Source of the DNA: Aquirufa nivalisilvae
GTDB lineage: Bacteria; Bacteroidota; Bacteroidia; Cytophagales; Spirosomataceae
Assembly: GCF_004307455.1 (NCBI RefSeq)
Contig: NZ_SEWX01000006.1
Location: forward strand, 59,973-123,972
Direction of reading: 5' to 3'
DNA length: 64,000 nt
Shown piece after piece: positions 17,905 to 24,945 of the stretch. Position 1 is the first letter of the stretch. The number at the start of each line of letters is the position of its first letter. A model generated the notes under the pieces. That model saw only the letters and a list, made by a program, of their open reading frames with translations, had not been told where the DNA came from and ran no database searches. A program made the translations under genes and the position numbers.

Positions 17905-18956
17905 TTCCAGCCTGCATTAAATGCTTTAAAATATGCTACCCAGTAAGGATCTGTCTCCGTATAGGTTAGCACTTTACTTTCGTCGTTTTCCAGTAGAGTA
18001 ATTCCTTGCTCCTGAGAACATAGCTCTCCTACTTCTACGCAGGGTATATTACTTTGTGCCAATCGTGCAATTACTTGATTGGCTGATTCTTTTTCACAGG
18101 CAATAAGCATTGATCCTGCACCTATGCAATAGCGAGGATCTAAATCAAATACTTGGCAAACACTGGCTTGAACTTCATGAATTGGTAATTGATGATGACG
18201 AATAATAGCACCATTACCTGATGCCATAGCCATTTCATAAATTGCCCCAATTACCCCACCTTCCGTAACATCATGCATGGCTGTCACTTCCATGAACTCT
18301 TGGTTTTCACCTACAGCACATAAAGCATCAGACAAGGATGAGGTTTGATAAAATGATTCGCATGCCAAAAGATGGATTTCGTTCCCTACATGATTCTTGA
18401 CTGTTTGAGGAAAACTCATAGCAAGAATGGCACTAGAAGATATCGCACAGGATTTAGTCACCAACAATACATTTCCTGATTTTGCCTGTTTTGACAGGCG
18501 CAATTTACTTTTGGGCGCCACAGTCAGTAAAGTTCCACCTCCTGCTATGGTCGAGTTTTGCCCTTCGATAAAACCGGTATGTCCTCCCGTAATAGCTATC
18601 TTAATATCTGAGCAAAATTGATGGATGTAATCCCAATAGATTTGAAAATCACTTTTAGAAAATGTAGAAGGAAGATTTAGGACAAATTGACCGTACATGG
18701 GAGCAAATCCCGTAGTAGCCATATCATTCGCCATTAAATGAACAGAAAGCCAGGCAGATTCTTGTAAACCCAAAGATGGAATTAATGATAAGGGGTCACT
18801 CGTGAGTGCTAAAGCCATATCTCCTGGCAAATCAATCATGGACACATCAACACCAAACTGCGCTCCTGCCCTTACTTCATTACGAGGATATCCACATTTA
18901 TTGAAAATTATTTGTTCAAATAAATGATGTTCTAGCTTACCCAGTTTCTCGCTCAT
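17901..18956 (-). CDS. AIR synthase-related (HypE/PurM/ThiL-like) ATP-binding protein
   Basis: 351 aa with the PurM-superfamily fold. The N-terminal half has FGVDVSMIDL and TSDPLS, in place of the nucleotide/Mg motif, then VHLMANDMATTGFAPMY. A conserved TGGHTGF follows, then the C-terminal domain with HDVTEGGVIGAIYEMA and CIGAGSMLIA. The closest general type is HypE-like (hydrogenase maturation), but no hydrogenase or hyp gene is nearby. ThiL and PurM, both thiamine/purine enzymes, belong to the same fold. In a TPP-controlled operon a thiamine-related phosphotransfer or dehydration is plausible but unproven. Overlaps the methyltransferase stop by one base (TAATG). Confidence 0.75.
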   Translation of the reverse strand: MSEKLGKLEHHLFEQIIFNKCGYPRNEVRAGAQFGVDVSMIDLPGDMALALTSDPLSLIPSLGLQESAWLSVHLMANDMATTGFAPMYGQFVLNLPSTFSKSDFQIYWDYIHQFCSDIKIAITGGHTGFIEGQNSTIAGGGTLLTVAPKSKLRLSKQAKSGNVLLVTKSCAISSSAILAMSFPQTVKNHVGNEIHLLACESFYQTSSLSDALCAVGENQEFMEVTAMHDVTEGGVIGAIYEMAMASGNGAIIRHHQLPIHEVQASVCQVFDLDPRYCIGAGSMLIACEKESANQVIARLAQSNIPCVEVGELCSQEQGITLLENDESKVLTYTETDPYWVAYFKAFNAGWK

Positions 18957-19678
18957 TATTCTACGTCCTTCAATTGAATATATAAACCAAAGAAATCACC
19001 AAAAGGTAAACTCCACTGTTGTACAGGAAACCAAGAAGGAAGCCCAGTACAAGTCCAATGAATCGTATATTCTCTACCAGCTAAGGCTTCATGTATAATT
19101 TCAGTCAATCTAGCTGGTGTATAAAAGGTAGCTGTTAAATAAAATGGATTTTGGCCAAAGAGTTCTTGAACTCGACGTCTGACAACTTTGGTTGAATTTC
19201 GGTTCATCATTCCCATGGCAACACCATACTTGGCAACTCGAGCAGCTTCGCGGATTACTTTTACGGGATCTTTATAATATTCGAATGTGGTAATAAAAGC
19301 CAGTGAATCGAAAGTATGATTCTTGAAAGGCATGTAATGAGAATCTGCCATCACTAAATCTCCACCAAACAAATGCTTAGCCTGCGATAGCATTAAAGGG
19401 GAAATATCCCCACCGGTGGCTTCAATCCCAATCTCTTTCCACCAACGGGTAAATCGAGCTGTACCACAACCGAATTCCAATAATGTTTTAACTCGTTTAT
19501 CACTGGAAACGAGTTGTTCCATGACTTTTTTTTGCCAAATCTCGGCTCGCTTATAACGTCCCTCATACCATTGTTCATAGCTATCCGTATGCTCGCGATT
19601 AAAAAACCACTCTGGCCTGTTTTGCCAATTTTGTTGACTTAAGGGAATTAAGTCGGTTGAAAACTTTTCTATTTCCAT
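18956..19678 (-). CDS. Class I SAM-dependent methyltransferase
   Basis: 240 aa, first gene of the TPP-riboswitch operon. Motif I is LLEFGCGTARF (about residues 66-76), the acidic residue of motif II is in GGDISP (Asp91), and ADSHYMPF plays the role of motif III. The general type is UbiE/Methyltransf_11. Substrate is not evident. The operon also encodes a Trm112-like activator, so this enzyme may depend on it. It starts 24 bases after the riboswitch terminator hairpin. Confidence 0.82.
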   Translation of the reverse strand: MEIEKFSTDLIPLSQQNWQNRPEWFFNREHTDSYEQWYEGRYKRAEIWQKKVMEQLVSSDKRVKTLLEFGCGTARFTRWWKEIGIEATGGDISPLMLSQAKHLFGGDLVMADSHYMPFKNHTFDSLAFITTFEYYKDPVKVIREAARVAKYGVAMGMMNRNSTKVVRRRVQELFGQNPFYLTATFYTPARLTEIIHEALAGREYTIHWTCTGLPSWFPVQQWSLPFGDFFGLYIQLKDVE

Positions 19679-19701
19679 CTTGATTTATGTATAAAAATCA
19701 A

Positions 19702-19739
19702 AAGCTCCACCCAATTGTATATACCAATGGATGGAGCTT
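19702..19739 (-). terminator. Expression-platform terminator of the TPP riboswitch
   Basis: On the minus strand AAGCTCCATCC pairs with GGGTGGAGCTT around a short AT loop, followed by TTGATTTTTA. It lies directly after the TPP aptamer and just before the methyltransferase start, as expected of a transcription-attenuation platform: TPP bound, terminator formed, operon off. Confidence 0.75.
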
Positions 19740-19753
19740 GAAATAAAAATCTT

Positions 19754-19832
19754 CAAAGGCATCCCTACGTTGGCATTATCCAAATCAGGTCTCGGGTATC
19801 ATCTCAGCCTTGTACAGGCACCCCGTGCTTTA
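19754..19832 (-). promoter_or_regulatory. TPP (thi-box) riboswitch aptamer
   Basis: Read on the minus strand, the thi-box elements come in order: ACGGGGTGCC, GGCTGAGATGATACCC (with the invariant CTGAGA), CCTGAT, GGATAATGCC and CGTAGGGA. The outer P1 arms can pair. Known behaviour: binds thiamine pyrophosphate and represses downstream genes. It controls the four-gene operon 19678-17020. Confidence 0.95.
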
Positions 19833-19839
19833 TTACACT

Positions 19840-19847
19840 CAAATATA
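19840..19847 (-). promoter_or_regulatory. -7 box (TATATTTG) of the TPP-riboswitch operon
   Basis: TATATTTG matches the Bacteroidetes TAnnTTTG consensus on the minus strand, 8 bases before the aptamer. Transcription would start almost exactly at the first aptamer base, which supports the call. A well-spaced -33 TTG is not clear. Confidence 0.5.
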
Positions 19848-19894
19848 TCAATTAATTCATCAAATGTTGTCTTGAGTTAAAATAAATGATCCTT

Positions 19895-19927
19895 AGATTT
19901 GTCAAATCTTGAAGATTTGACAAATCT
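19895..19927. repeat. Palindromic intergenic repeat, family B
   Basis: A perfect inverted repeat of AGATTTGTCAAATCTT. Sister of 16895-16927, with the same left flank CCTTAGATTTGTCA. It lies between the porD-like gene stop and the promoter of the TPP operon, so the two copies bracket that operon. Confidence 0.75.
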
Positions 19928-19986
19928 CCTCCCAATGGAATTAGCATAACTGGTTAAACGAAGAAATTCTTTGAAATGAAAAATTG

Positions 19987-20895
19987 CTACCTAATCAACT
20001 TCCTATACGTCTCCGTACGGATCGGATCCAATAAACTTAGGTAGGCAAAGGCCTGTTGGCGCTCGCTAGGGCTAGCCTCATCCATGATGGAGAAGATTTC
20101 ATCAGCCTTGGCATCAAAGAAAATACGTATACTGGCCGCACCTGGGCGAATTTGATTAATTTGTCTGATTTGATTCAACAACTCCAGGATACCTTTACGA
20201 GTCTCATCTGGCTGATCTTTATAAGTATCCAATAATAATCGATGATACGTATAATTTACCTCACGAATACCTTGTAATTGCTGATTCATTAAACTCTCTG
20301 AAATGGCTACCCGACTACGTACATCACTCACAACACCCCAACCTGTACCAGATGTCTGAGCCAAATTAGTCAAGTTAAATAACTTCTGCGTAAATACATC
20401 GCCTCCCATTTTACCAAAAGAATCATATTGATATGCACAGGCCAAATACGCGTAATAGGCTAACATAGCACCTAAATTCTCAATGTAAGAATTGTCATTG
20501 TAGGTCAATGGCATGCCCAATAAATACTTGAAATTAAAGTTCTTGTCAATGATGTTCAAGACGATTGTCTCATATGAAGTCCCAAAGACTGGTCGCAAAA
20601 CTTGCACACGGGCATTTGCTTCAAAGTCACCTTGAGAAGTGGCTTTCGTCAAAAGCAAATTGATGTTCACTTTGATTTTTTCTTCAGGAGCAAAATTGTC
20701 ATTGGACCAACGTCTTCCATTCAGGAAGTCTTGCATTGTCCTTTGTAATTCTGGATAGATTTGATTGCTTCCTCGCTGCTGATCGAGCTGTAATTGCTCT
20801 GTATTGATGGTCACCGTTGCTTGTAACTCCTGGGCACGAAGTCCCCAGGAAGTTAGCAACAAGATTAAGCTCAGAAAAAAGGGAGTAGATTTCAT
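19987..20895 (-). CDS. DUF4835 / PorD-like type IX secretion protein
   Basis: 302 aa with a signal peptide (ending near GLRAQE). The mature protein shows the DUF4835 pattern: an N-terminal VTINTEQLQ with a fibronectin-like start, ELQRTMQDFLNGRRW, a central YYAYLACAYQYDSFGKMGGD and the C-terminal FFDAKADEIFSIM. DUF4835 is the family of Porphyromonas PorD, implicated in type IX secretion. It is the last gene of the run bamD-rpoZ-porD, 24 bases after rpoZ. This linkage to core genes is frequent in Bacteroidota. Confidence 0.85.
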   Translation of the reverse strand: MKSTPFFLSLILLLTSWGLRAQELQATVTINTEQLQLDQQRGSNQIYPELQRTMQDFLNGRRWSNDNFAPEEKIKVNINLLLTKATSQGDFEANARVQVLRPVFGTSYETIVLNIIDKNFNFKYLLGMPLTYNDNSYIENLGAMLAYYAYLACAYQYDSFGKMGGDVFTQKLFNLTNLAQTSGTGWGVVSDVRSRVAISESLMNQQLQGIREVNYTYHRLLLDTYKDQPDETRKGILELLNQIRQINQIRPGAASIRIFFDAKADEIFSIMDEASPSERQQAFAYLSLLDPIRTETYRKLIR

Positions 20896-20919
20896 GGTTA
20901 GAAATCAAACGAAATAAAA

Positions 20920-21246
20920 TTATTTTTCGTCTGTACCTTCTTCACGGATACGAAAATCAACTTTATCAGCCATAAAGTCGTCGATAGCTAAAGCAGATGG
21001 CTTAGGCATACGCTCGTAGTATTTTGAAATTTCTATTTGCTCGCGGTTCTCAAATATCTCCTCTAAATTATCTACTGAAGATGCAAACTCAGAAAGTTTA
21101 CCTGATAATTCTTCCTTCATCTTACTAGAGATTTGACGCGCTCTTTGCGAAATAATGGAAATTGATTCATATACATTTCCCGTCTTTTCGGCAATTTTAT
21201 CTACATCACGGGTGATGATCGATGGGTTTGTTTGGATCTTAGACAT
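20920..21246 (-). CDS. rpoZ: RNA polymerase omega subunit (Bacteroidetes type)
   Basis: 108 aa. Opens with SIITRDVDKIAEKTGNVYES, followed by the helix VYESISIISQRARQISSKMK that matches the Rpb6/omega fold (residues about 25-50), then an acidic C-terminal extension usual in this phylum. Omega helps assemble and stabilise RNA polymerase. Placement between bamD and the DUF4835 gene is the normal Bacteroidota arrangement and supports the assignment. Confidence 0.85.
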   Translation of the reverse strand: MSKIQTNPSIITRDVDKIAEKTGNVYESISIISQRARQISSKMKEELSGKLSEFASSVDNLEEIFENREQIEISKYYERMPKPSALAIDDFMADKVDFRIREEGTDEK

Positions 21247-21293
21247 CTCTATAAATTTAAGATTGCAAATTTAGACTAAATTTTTGGTAAAAA

Positions 21294-22184
21294 CTATTGA
21301 GGACTCGTGGCCAATTTGGAGGTTTTTGCCTTCTCTTTTTCCACTGCCGCCTTGTACTCATCTTCCAACTTAGTGATACGAGCTACCTCCTCGACACTTT
21401 TCGTGTACATCTTCTCAGCTAATTTTAAATAATTGCTGTTTGGATATTTATCCACCAACTCCAAATAAAACTTGGAGGCGTCAGAATAACGTTCTTTTTG
21501 TTTCATCTCAATGGTGCTATTCGCCAACTCAAATTGAGATAAAACCTTCAAATAAGCCATTTCCTCATTATAATCTGAATCTGGAAAATCACGTTGAAAG
21601 TTGGTAATTTCTATCACGGACGACTTCAATGTAGCAATATTAAAAGGAGATGTTTTATAATACAATCTCGCTTTTTCATAGGCTTTACGTTCTAATTTCT
21701 TACGTAATTCCCGAATGATATTACTACACTCTTCTTTAAACTTCGTATCAGGGTAATTATTTAAATAACTTTGAATCTCGTTGATGGCAGACAAAGTCCC
21801 TGTTTGATCCAAATTGTAGTTAGGAGAATCTTTATATAAAGCAAATGCCGACATATAGATCGCCTCTTCCGCATATTCACTTCGGGAGAAAACCTCTGCA
21901 AATTTCTTGAAATGAGAATTGGCCAGTGTATAATTACCTGTATTAAAATCGCAATAAGCTTGATAAAAAGTAGCTAATTCTTGAGTAGAATCTCCTTTCA
22001 ACAAGGGTAAAATCTCATCAAAAAGTATTCCCGCCTTAGCGAAATCTTTCTTTTTGTAATAATCAATGGCTGCCTTATACTTGGTAGGCACGCTGGCACT
22101 CTTACGGAATTTCTCAAATTTCCCACAAGAACTTAAGCCTATCACGGCCACCAAAAGAATCAATCCTAAATTTTTCAACTTCAT
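21294..22184 (-). CDS. bamD: Outer membrane assembly lipoprotein BamD
   Basis: 296 aa. Lipoprotein signal peptide with a lipobox at LSSCGKF (Cys20), then five TPR-like helical repeats (YYKKKDFAKAGILFDEILP, YEKARLYYKTSPFNIATLK, YLELVDKYPNSNYLKLAE and others). BamD is the periplasmic partner of BamA in inserting beta-barrels into the outer membrane. The C-terminal 40 residues are a charged coiled-coil-like tail. It is 39 bases downstream of the ABC transporter gene and 47 bases upstream of rpoZ. Confidence 0.85.
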   Translation of the reverse strand: MKLKNLGLILLVAVIGLSSCGKFEKFRKSASVPTKYKAAIDYYKKKDFAKAGILFDEILPLLKGDSTQELATFYQAYCDFNTGNYTLANSHFKKFAEVFSRSEYAEEAIYMSAFALYKDSPNYNLDQTGTLSAINEIQSYLNNYPDTKFKEECSNIIRELRKKLERKAYEKARLYYKTSPFNIATLKSSVIEITNFQRDFPDSDYNEEMAYLKVLSQFELANSTIEMKQKERYSDASKFYLELVDKYPNSNYLKLAEKMYTKSVEEVARITKLEDEYKAAVEKEKAKTSKLATSPQ

Positions 22185-22223
22185 AAGAGCGCAAAGATAA
22201 TCATAATTGTTTGTACGTCCGAA

Positions 22224-23981
22224 TTAAACTGCTTTACTAAATTGTAAATGATATAATTGAGCATACAAACCATCCTTTTTAATTAAATTATCGTGGTTCC
22301 CCCGCTCTTTAATCTCTCCTTTTTCCATCACCAAAATCTGGTGGGCATGTCGAATAGTAGATAAACGATGAGCAATCACGACGGCCGTGCGGCCTTTCAT
22401 TAAAGTAGCTATAGCTTCCTGAATCATCAATTCCGTTTCAGTATCAACAGATGACGTGGCCTCATCTAAAATAATAATCTTGGGATCATGCACCAACGCA
22501 CGTACGAATGAAATCAATTGTCGCTGGCCCACACTCAAGGTTGCCCCTCTTTCCATCACTTGATACTGATAGCCATCTGGCAGAGACATGATAAAATCAT
22601 GCACTCCCACCGCTTTGGCAGCCTCCTCCATCTTTTCTTGAGTGATGGATTCATCTCCCAAATTGATATTGTATGCAATTGTAGAACTGAACAAAAACAC
22701 GTCTTGTAATACTACTGCTATGTTTTTACGCAAACTTCCAATTTCATAATCGGTCAAAGCAATACCATCAATCAGTATTTGGCCCGATTGACAATCGTAC
22801 ATTCTACTTAGTAATCCTATGATAGAAGATTTACCTGCACCTGTTGCACCCACAATCGCTAAAGTCTTTCCCGCCTCCACGTCGAAACTCACATGTCTCA
22901 CTACCCATTCTGGCTCATTATAAGCAAATGTCACATCTTTGAATGCTACATTTCCTTCCAACTTATCGGCCAAATGCGTCCCATTATTTTGAATGTAATC
23001 TGTTGAATCCAGAAGTGTCAAAATCCTCTCTGTAGAAACAATACCCATTTGTAAGGTATTGAAACGATCTGCCAGCATTCGAATGGGTCTAAAAAACAAG
23101 TTGATAAACATGATGAAGGCCGTCAAAGTACCTACACTTTGCTGTTCTTTCAAAATATAGGTTGAAGCCATCCAAACGACTAAACCCGTACCCACAGCAG
23201 CAATCACATCCGCAACTGGGAAATAAACGGAATATGCCCAAATACTTTTAATATTCGCATCACGATGCTCCTTATTAATTTCCTGAAACTTAAGCATTTC
23301 CCTTTTTTCGGCATGAAATAGTTGCACAATCATCATCCCCGAAATATGCTCTTGGACAAATGAATTCAAGTTAGCAACAGCTAAACGGACCTCATTGAAG
23401 GATTTTTTGATATGTTCTTTGAAAATGTAAGTGGACAAAACCATGAAAGGTACCGTTGCCAAAATGATTAAGGTCAAACGCCAATCTGTATAAAACATGA
23501 CGCCCACAATCAAAAACAATTGCAACAAATCACCCGCAATGGATGCTAAACCTTCAGAAAATACATCGTTCAAGGTTTCGATGTCCGAAACAGTCCTAGT
23601 GACTAAGCGTCCAATGGGCGTAGCGTCGAAGAAGGCCAAACGTAGGTTGATGATTTTTTGATAAAGGGTCACTCGAATGTCTCGAATCACAGTTTGACCC
23701 AAATAACCGGCCAAATAACTGGTGGAAAACTGTAAACCTGTTTGAAGAAATAACACTCCCAGCATGATGAAAAACATGCGCAATAAATCTTGGATGCGTG
23801 CCACATCCACATAATGGTCAAGTGTGTAACGGATCAGTAATGGAACTACAGGAGAAACGCCTGCCATGCAAAGAATCAGAAATACCAACAACCAAAAACG
23901 GAATTTATAAGGTAGTATAAACCCATAAATTCTGCGAATGATGTGTAAATCGACTATTTTACCGCTGGACGTCTCTTTCAA
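22224..23981 (-). CDS. ABC exporter, fused permease and ATPase (MsbA-like)
   Basis: 585 aa. Six membrane helices in residues about 18-310, then an ATPase domain with Walker A VGATGAGKSS, Q-loop, signature LSVGQRQ, Walker B IIILDEATSS and an H-loop (VIAHRLS). A half-transporter that works as a homodimer; family members export lipids (MsbA), peptides or drugs. The only in-frame start is TTG at 23981, right after a stop codon in the same frame (TAA GCT TTG), so translation is probably coupled to the small upstream gene. Substrate not known; the flanking bamD suggests an envelope role. Confidence 0.88.
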   Translation of the reverse strand: MKETSSGKIVDLHIIRRIYGFILPYKFRFWLLVFLILCMAGVSPVVPLLIRYTLDHYVDVARIQDLLRMFFIMLGVLFLQTGLQFSTSYLAGYLGQTVIRDIRVTLYQKIINLRLAFFDATPIGRLVTRTVSDIETLNDVFSEGLASIAGDLLQLFLIVGVMFYTDWRLTLIILATVPFMVLSTYIFKEHIKKSFNEVRLAVANLNSFVQEHISGMMIVQLFHAEKREMLKFQEINKEHRDANIKSIWAYSVYFPVADVIAAVGTGLVVWMASTYILKEQQSVGTLTAFIMFINLFFRPIRMLADRFNTLQMGIVSTERILTLLDSTDYIQNNGTHLADKLEGNVAFKDVTFAYNEPEWVVRHVSFDVEAGKTLAIVGATGAGKSSIIGLLSRMYDCQSGQILIDGIALTDYEIGSLRKNIAVVLQDVFLFSSTIAYNINLGDESITQEKMEEAAKAVGVHDFIMSLPDGYQYQVMERGATLSVGQRQLISFVRALVHDPKIIILDEATSSVDTETELMIQEAIATLMKGRTAVVIAHRLSTIRHAHQILVMEKGEIKERGNHDNLIKKDGLYAQLYHLQFSKAV

Positions 23982-23984
23982 AGC

Positions 23985-24143
23985 TTAAACGGGATTATTG
24001 GTTTCCGTAGGCATGGCTGAACAAGTTCCGCAACCTTTAGCGCAACCAACTTGTTTGGAAAAAAACATCCGATAGACCAATCTCCCCAAATAAAATAGTG
24101 CTCCAATAAATATAAGACTGATAATGATCGTTTCCATGAGCAT
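23985..24143 (-). CDS. FeoB-associated-type Cys-rich membrane protein
   Basis: 52 aa and too short for a usual ORF cut-off. A single hydrophobic helix (METIIISLIFIGALFYLG) is followed by a basic stretch and a Cys cluster, GCAKGCGTC, near the C-terminus. This is the pattern of the FeoB-associated Cys-rich (p12-type) family, often next to ferrous-iron transporter genes; no feoB is in the window. The start is 1 base after the upstream phosphatase gene stop, and the stop is separated from the ABC TTG by one codon. A second in-frame ATG lies at 24137. The family assignment is made by eye. Confidence 0.7.
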   Translation of the reverse strand: MLMETIIISLIFIGALFYLGRLVYRMFFSKQVGCAKGCGTCSAMPTETNNPV

Positions 24144-24144
24144 A

Positions 24145-24945
24145 TTAGTTTTCCCAATGCATTTGCAAAGTTCCTAAAAATTCTTCAAAAATAGCCCCTG
24201 CTCCAATAATTTGACCCGTAAATACCACATCAGGACCACCCGTAAAGTTGGTTACCTTCCCTCCTGCTTCTTCAATGATGATTTTACCAGCAGCTACATC
24301 CCAAGGTTTCAAATTAGCTTCAAAGAAGCCTTCAAACCGACCGCAGGCAGTATAGGCTAGGTCTATGGCTGCAGCGCCCATTCTACGTAAACCATGACTT
24401 TTCTGCATGAGTTCCTTTAATAAAGTCAAATACTTGTCTTGGTAAGAAAAATCATGATATGGAAAACCCGTGGCTAACAAACTCTTTTCCAAGGTTGGCT
24501 GAGAGGAAACCTGAATGGGCAAACCATTCATATGTGCACCTGCTCCTTGAACGGCATAAAATAACTCATCCCGATTAGGTTCATAAATCATGCCTAACAC
24601 CGGTTGTTTCTGATAAATCAAACCGACAGAAACTGCATAAATAGGCAATTGATGCAAGAAATTGGTAGTACCATCCAAAGGATCAATCACCCAATAATAG
24701 CCATCTCCTACATCTGAAAAATCGGACGCAGATTCCTCGGCAATAAAACCCGCCTCGGAAAAAATAGCAGCAAGACCTTCTTTCAAGCGAACTTCAGCAG
24801 TCTGATCGACAAAAGAGACCAAGTCGTTTTTGCCCTTATATTGTATTTGTTCAATCGCAATCTGATTCACCATGGATTGTATCCATTGGCCAACTTCTCG
24901 AACCAGAGGTAAGGATTGTTCTAATATTTTCTCTAAATCAGCCAT
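24145..24945 (-). CDS. Inositol monophosphatase family protein
   Basis: 266 aa with the Mg2+-dependent phosphatase fold. The metal-binding residues are in EESAS (Glu70/71 region), WVIDPLDGTTNF (Asp88, Asp91) and KPWDVAAG (third Asp, near residue 210). These enzymes hydrolyse inositol-1-phosphate or, for CysQ-type members, 3'-phosphoadenosine-5'-phosphate. Which of the two it is cannot be told from motifs alone. Its ATG overlaps the Prc gene stop (TAATG), so it is translationally coupled to the protease. Confidence 0.88.
   Translation of the reverse strand: MADLEKILEQSLPLVREVGQWIQSMVNQIAIEQIQYKGKNDLVSFVDQTAEVRLKEGLAAIFSEAGFIAEESASDFSDVGDGYYWVIDPLDGTTNFLHQLPIYAVSVGLIYQKQPVLGMIYEPNRDELFYAVQGAGAHMNGLPIQVSSQPTLEKSLLATGFPYHDFSYQDKYLTLLKELMQKSHGLRRMGAAAIDLAYTACGRFEGFFEANLKPWDVAAGKIIIEEAGGKVTNFTGGPDVVFTGQIIGAGAIFEEFLGTLQMHWEN

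Noticed and set aside
17901..18956. Hydrogenase maturation factor HypE
   Set aside because: The fold matches, but there are no hydrogenase or other hyp genes nearby, and the TPP-riboswitch context points elsewhere. Kept as a superfamily-level call only.
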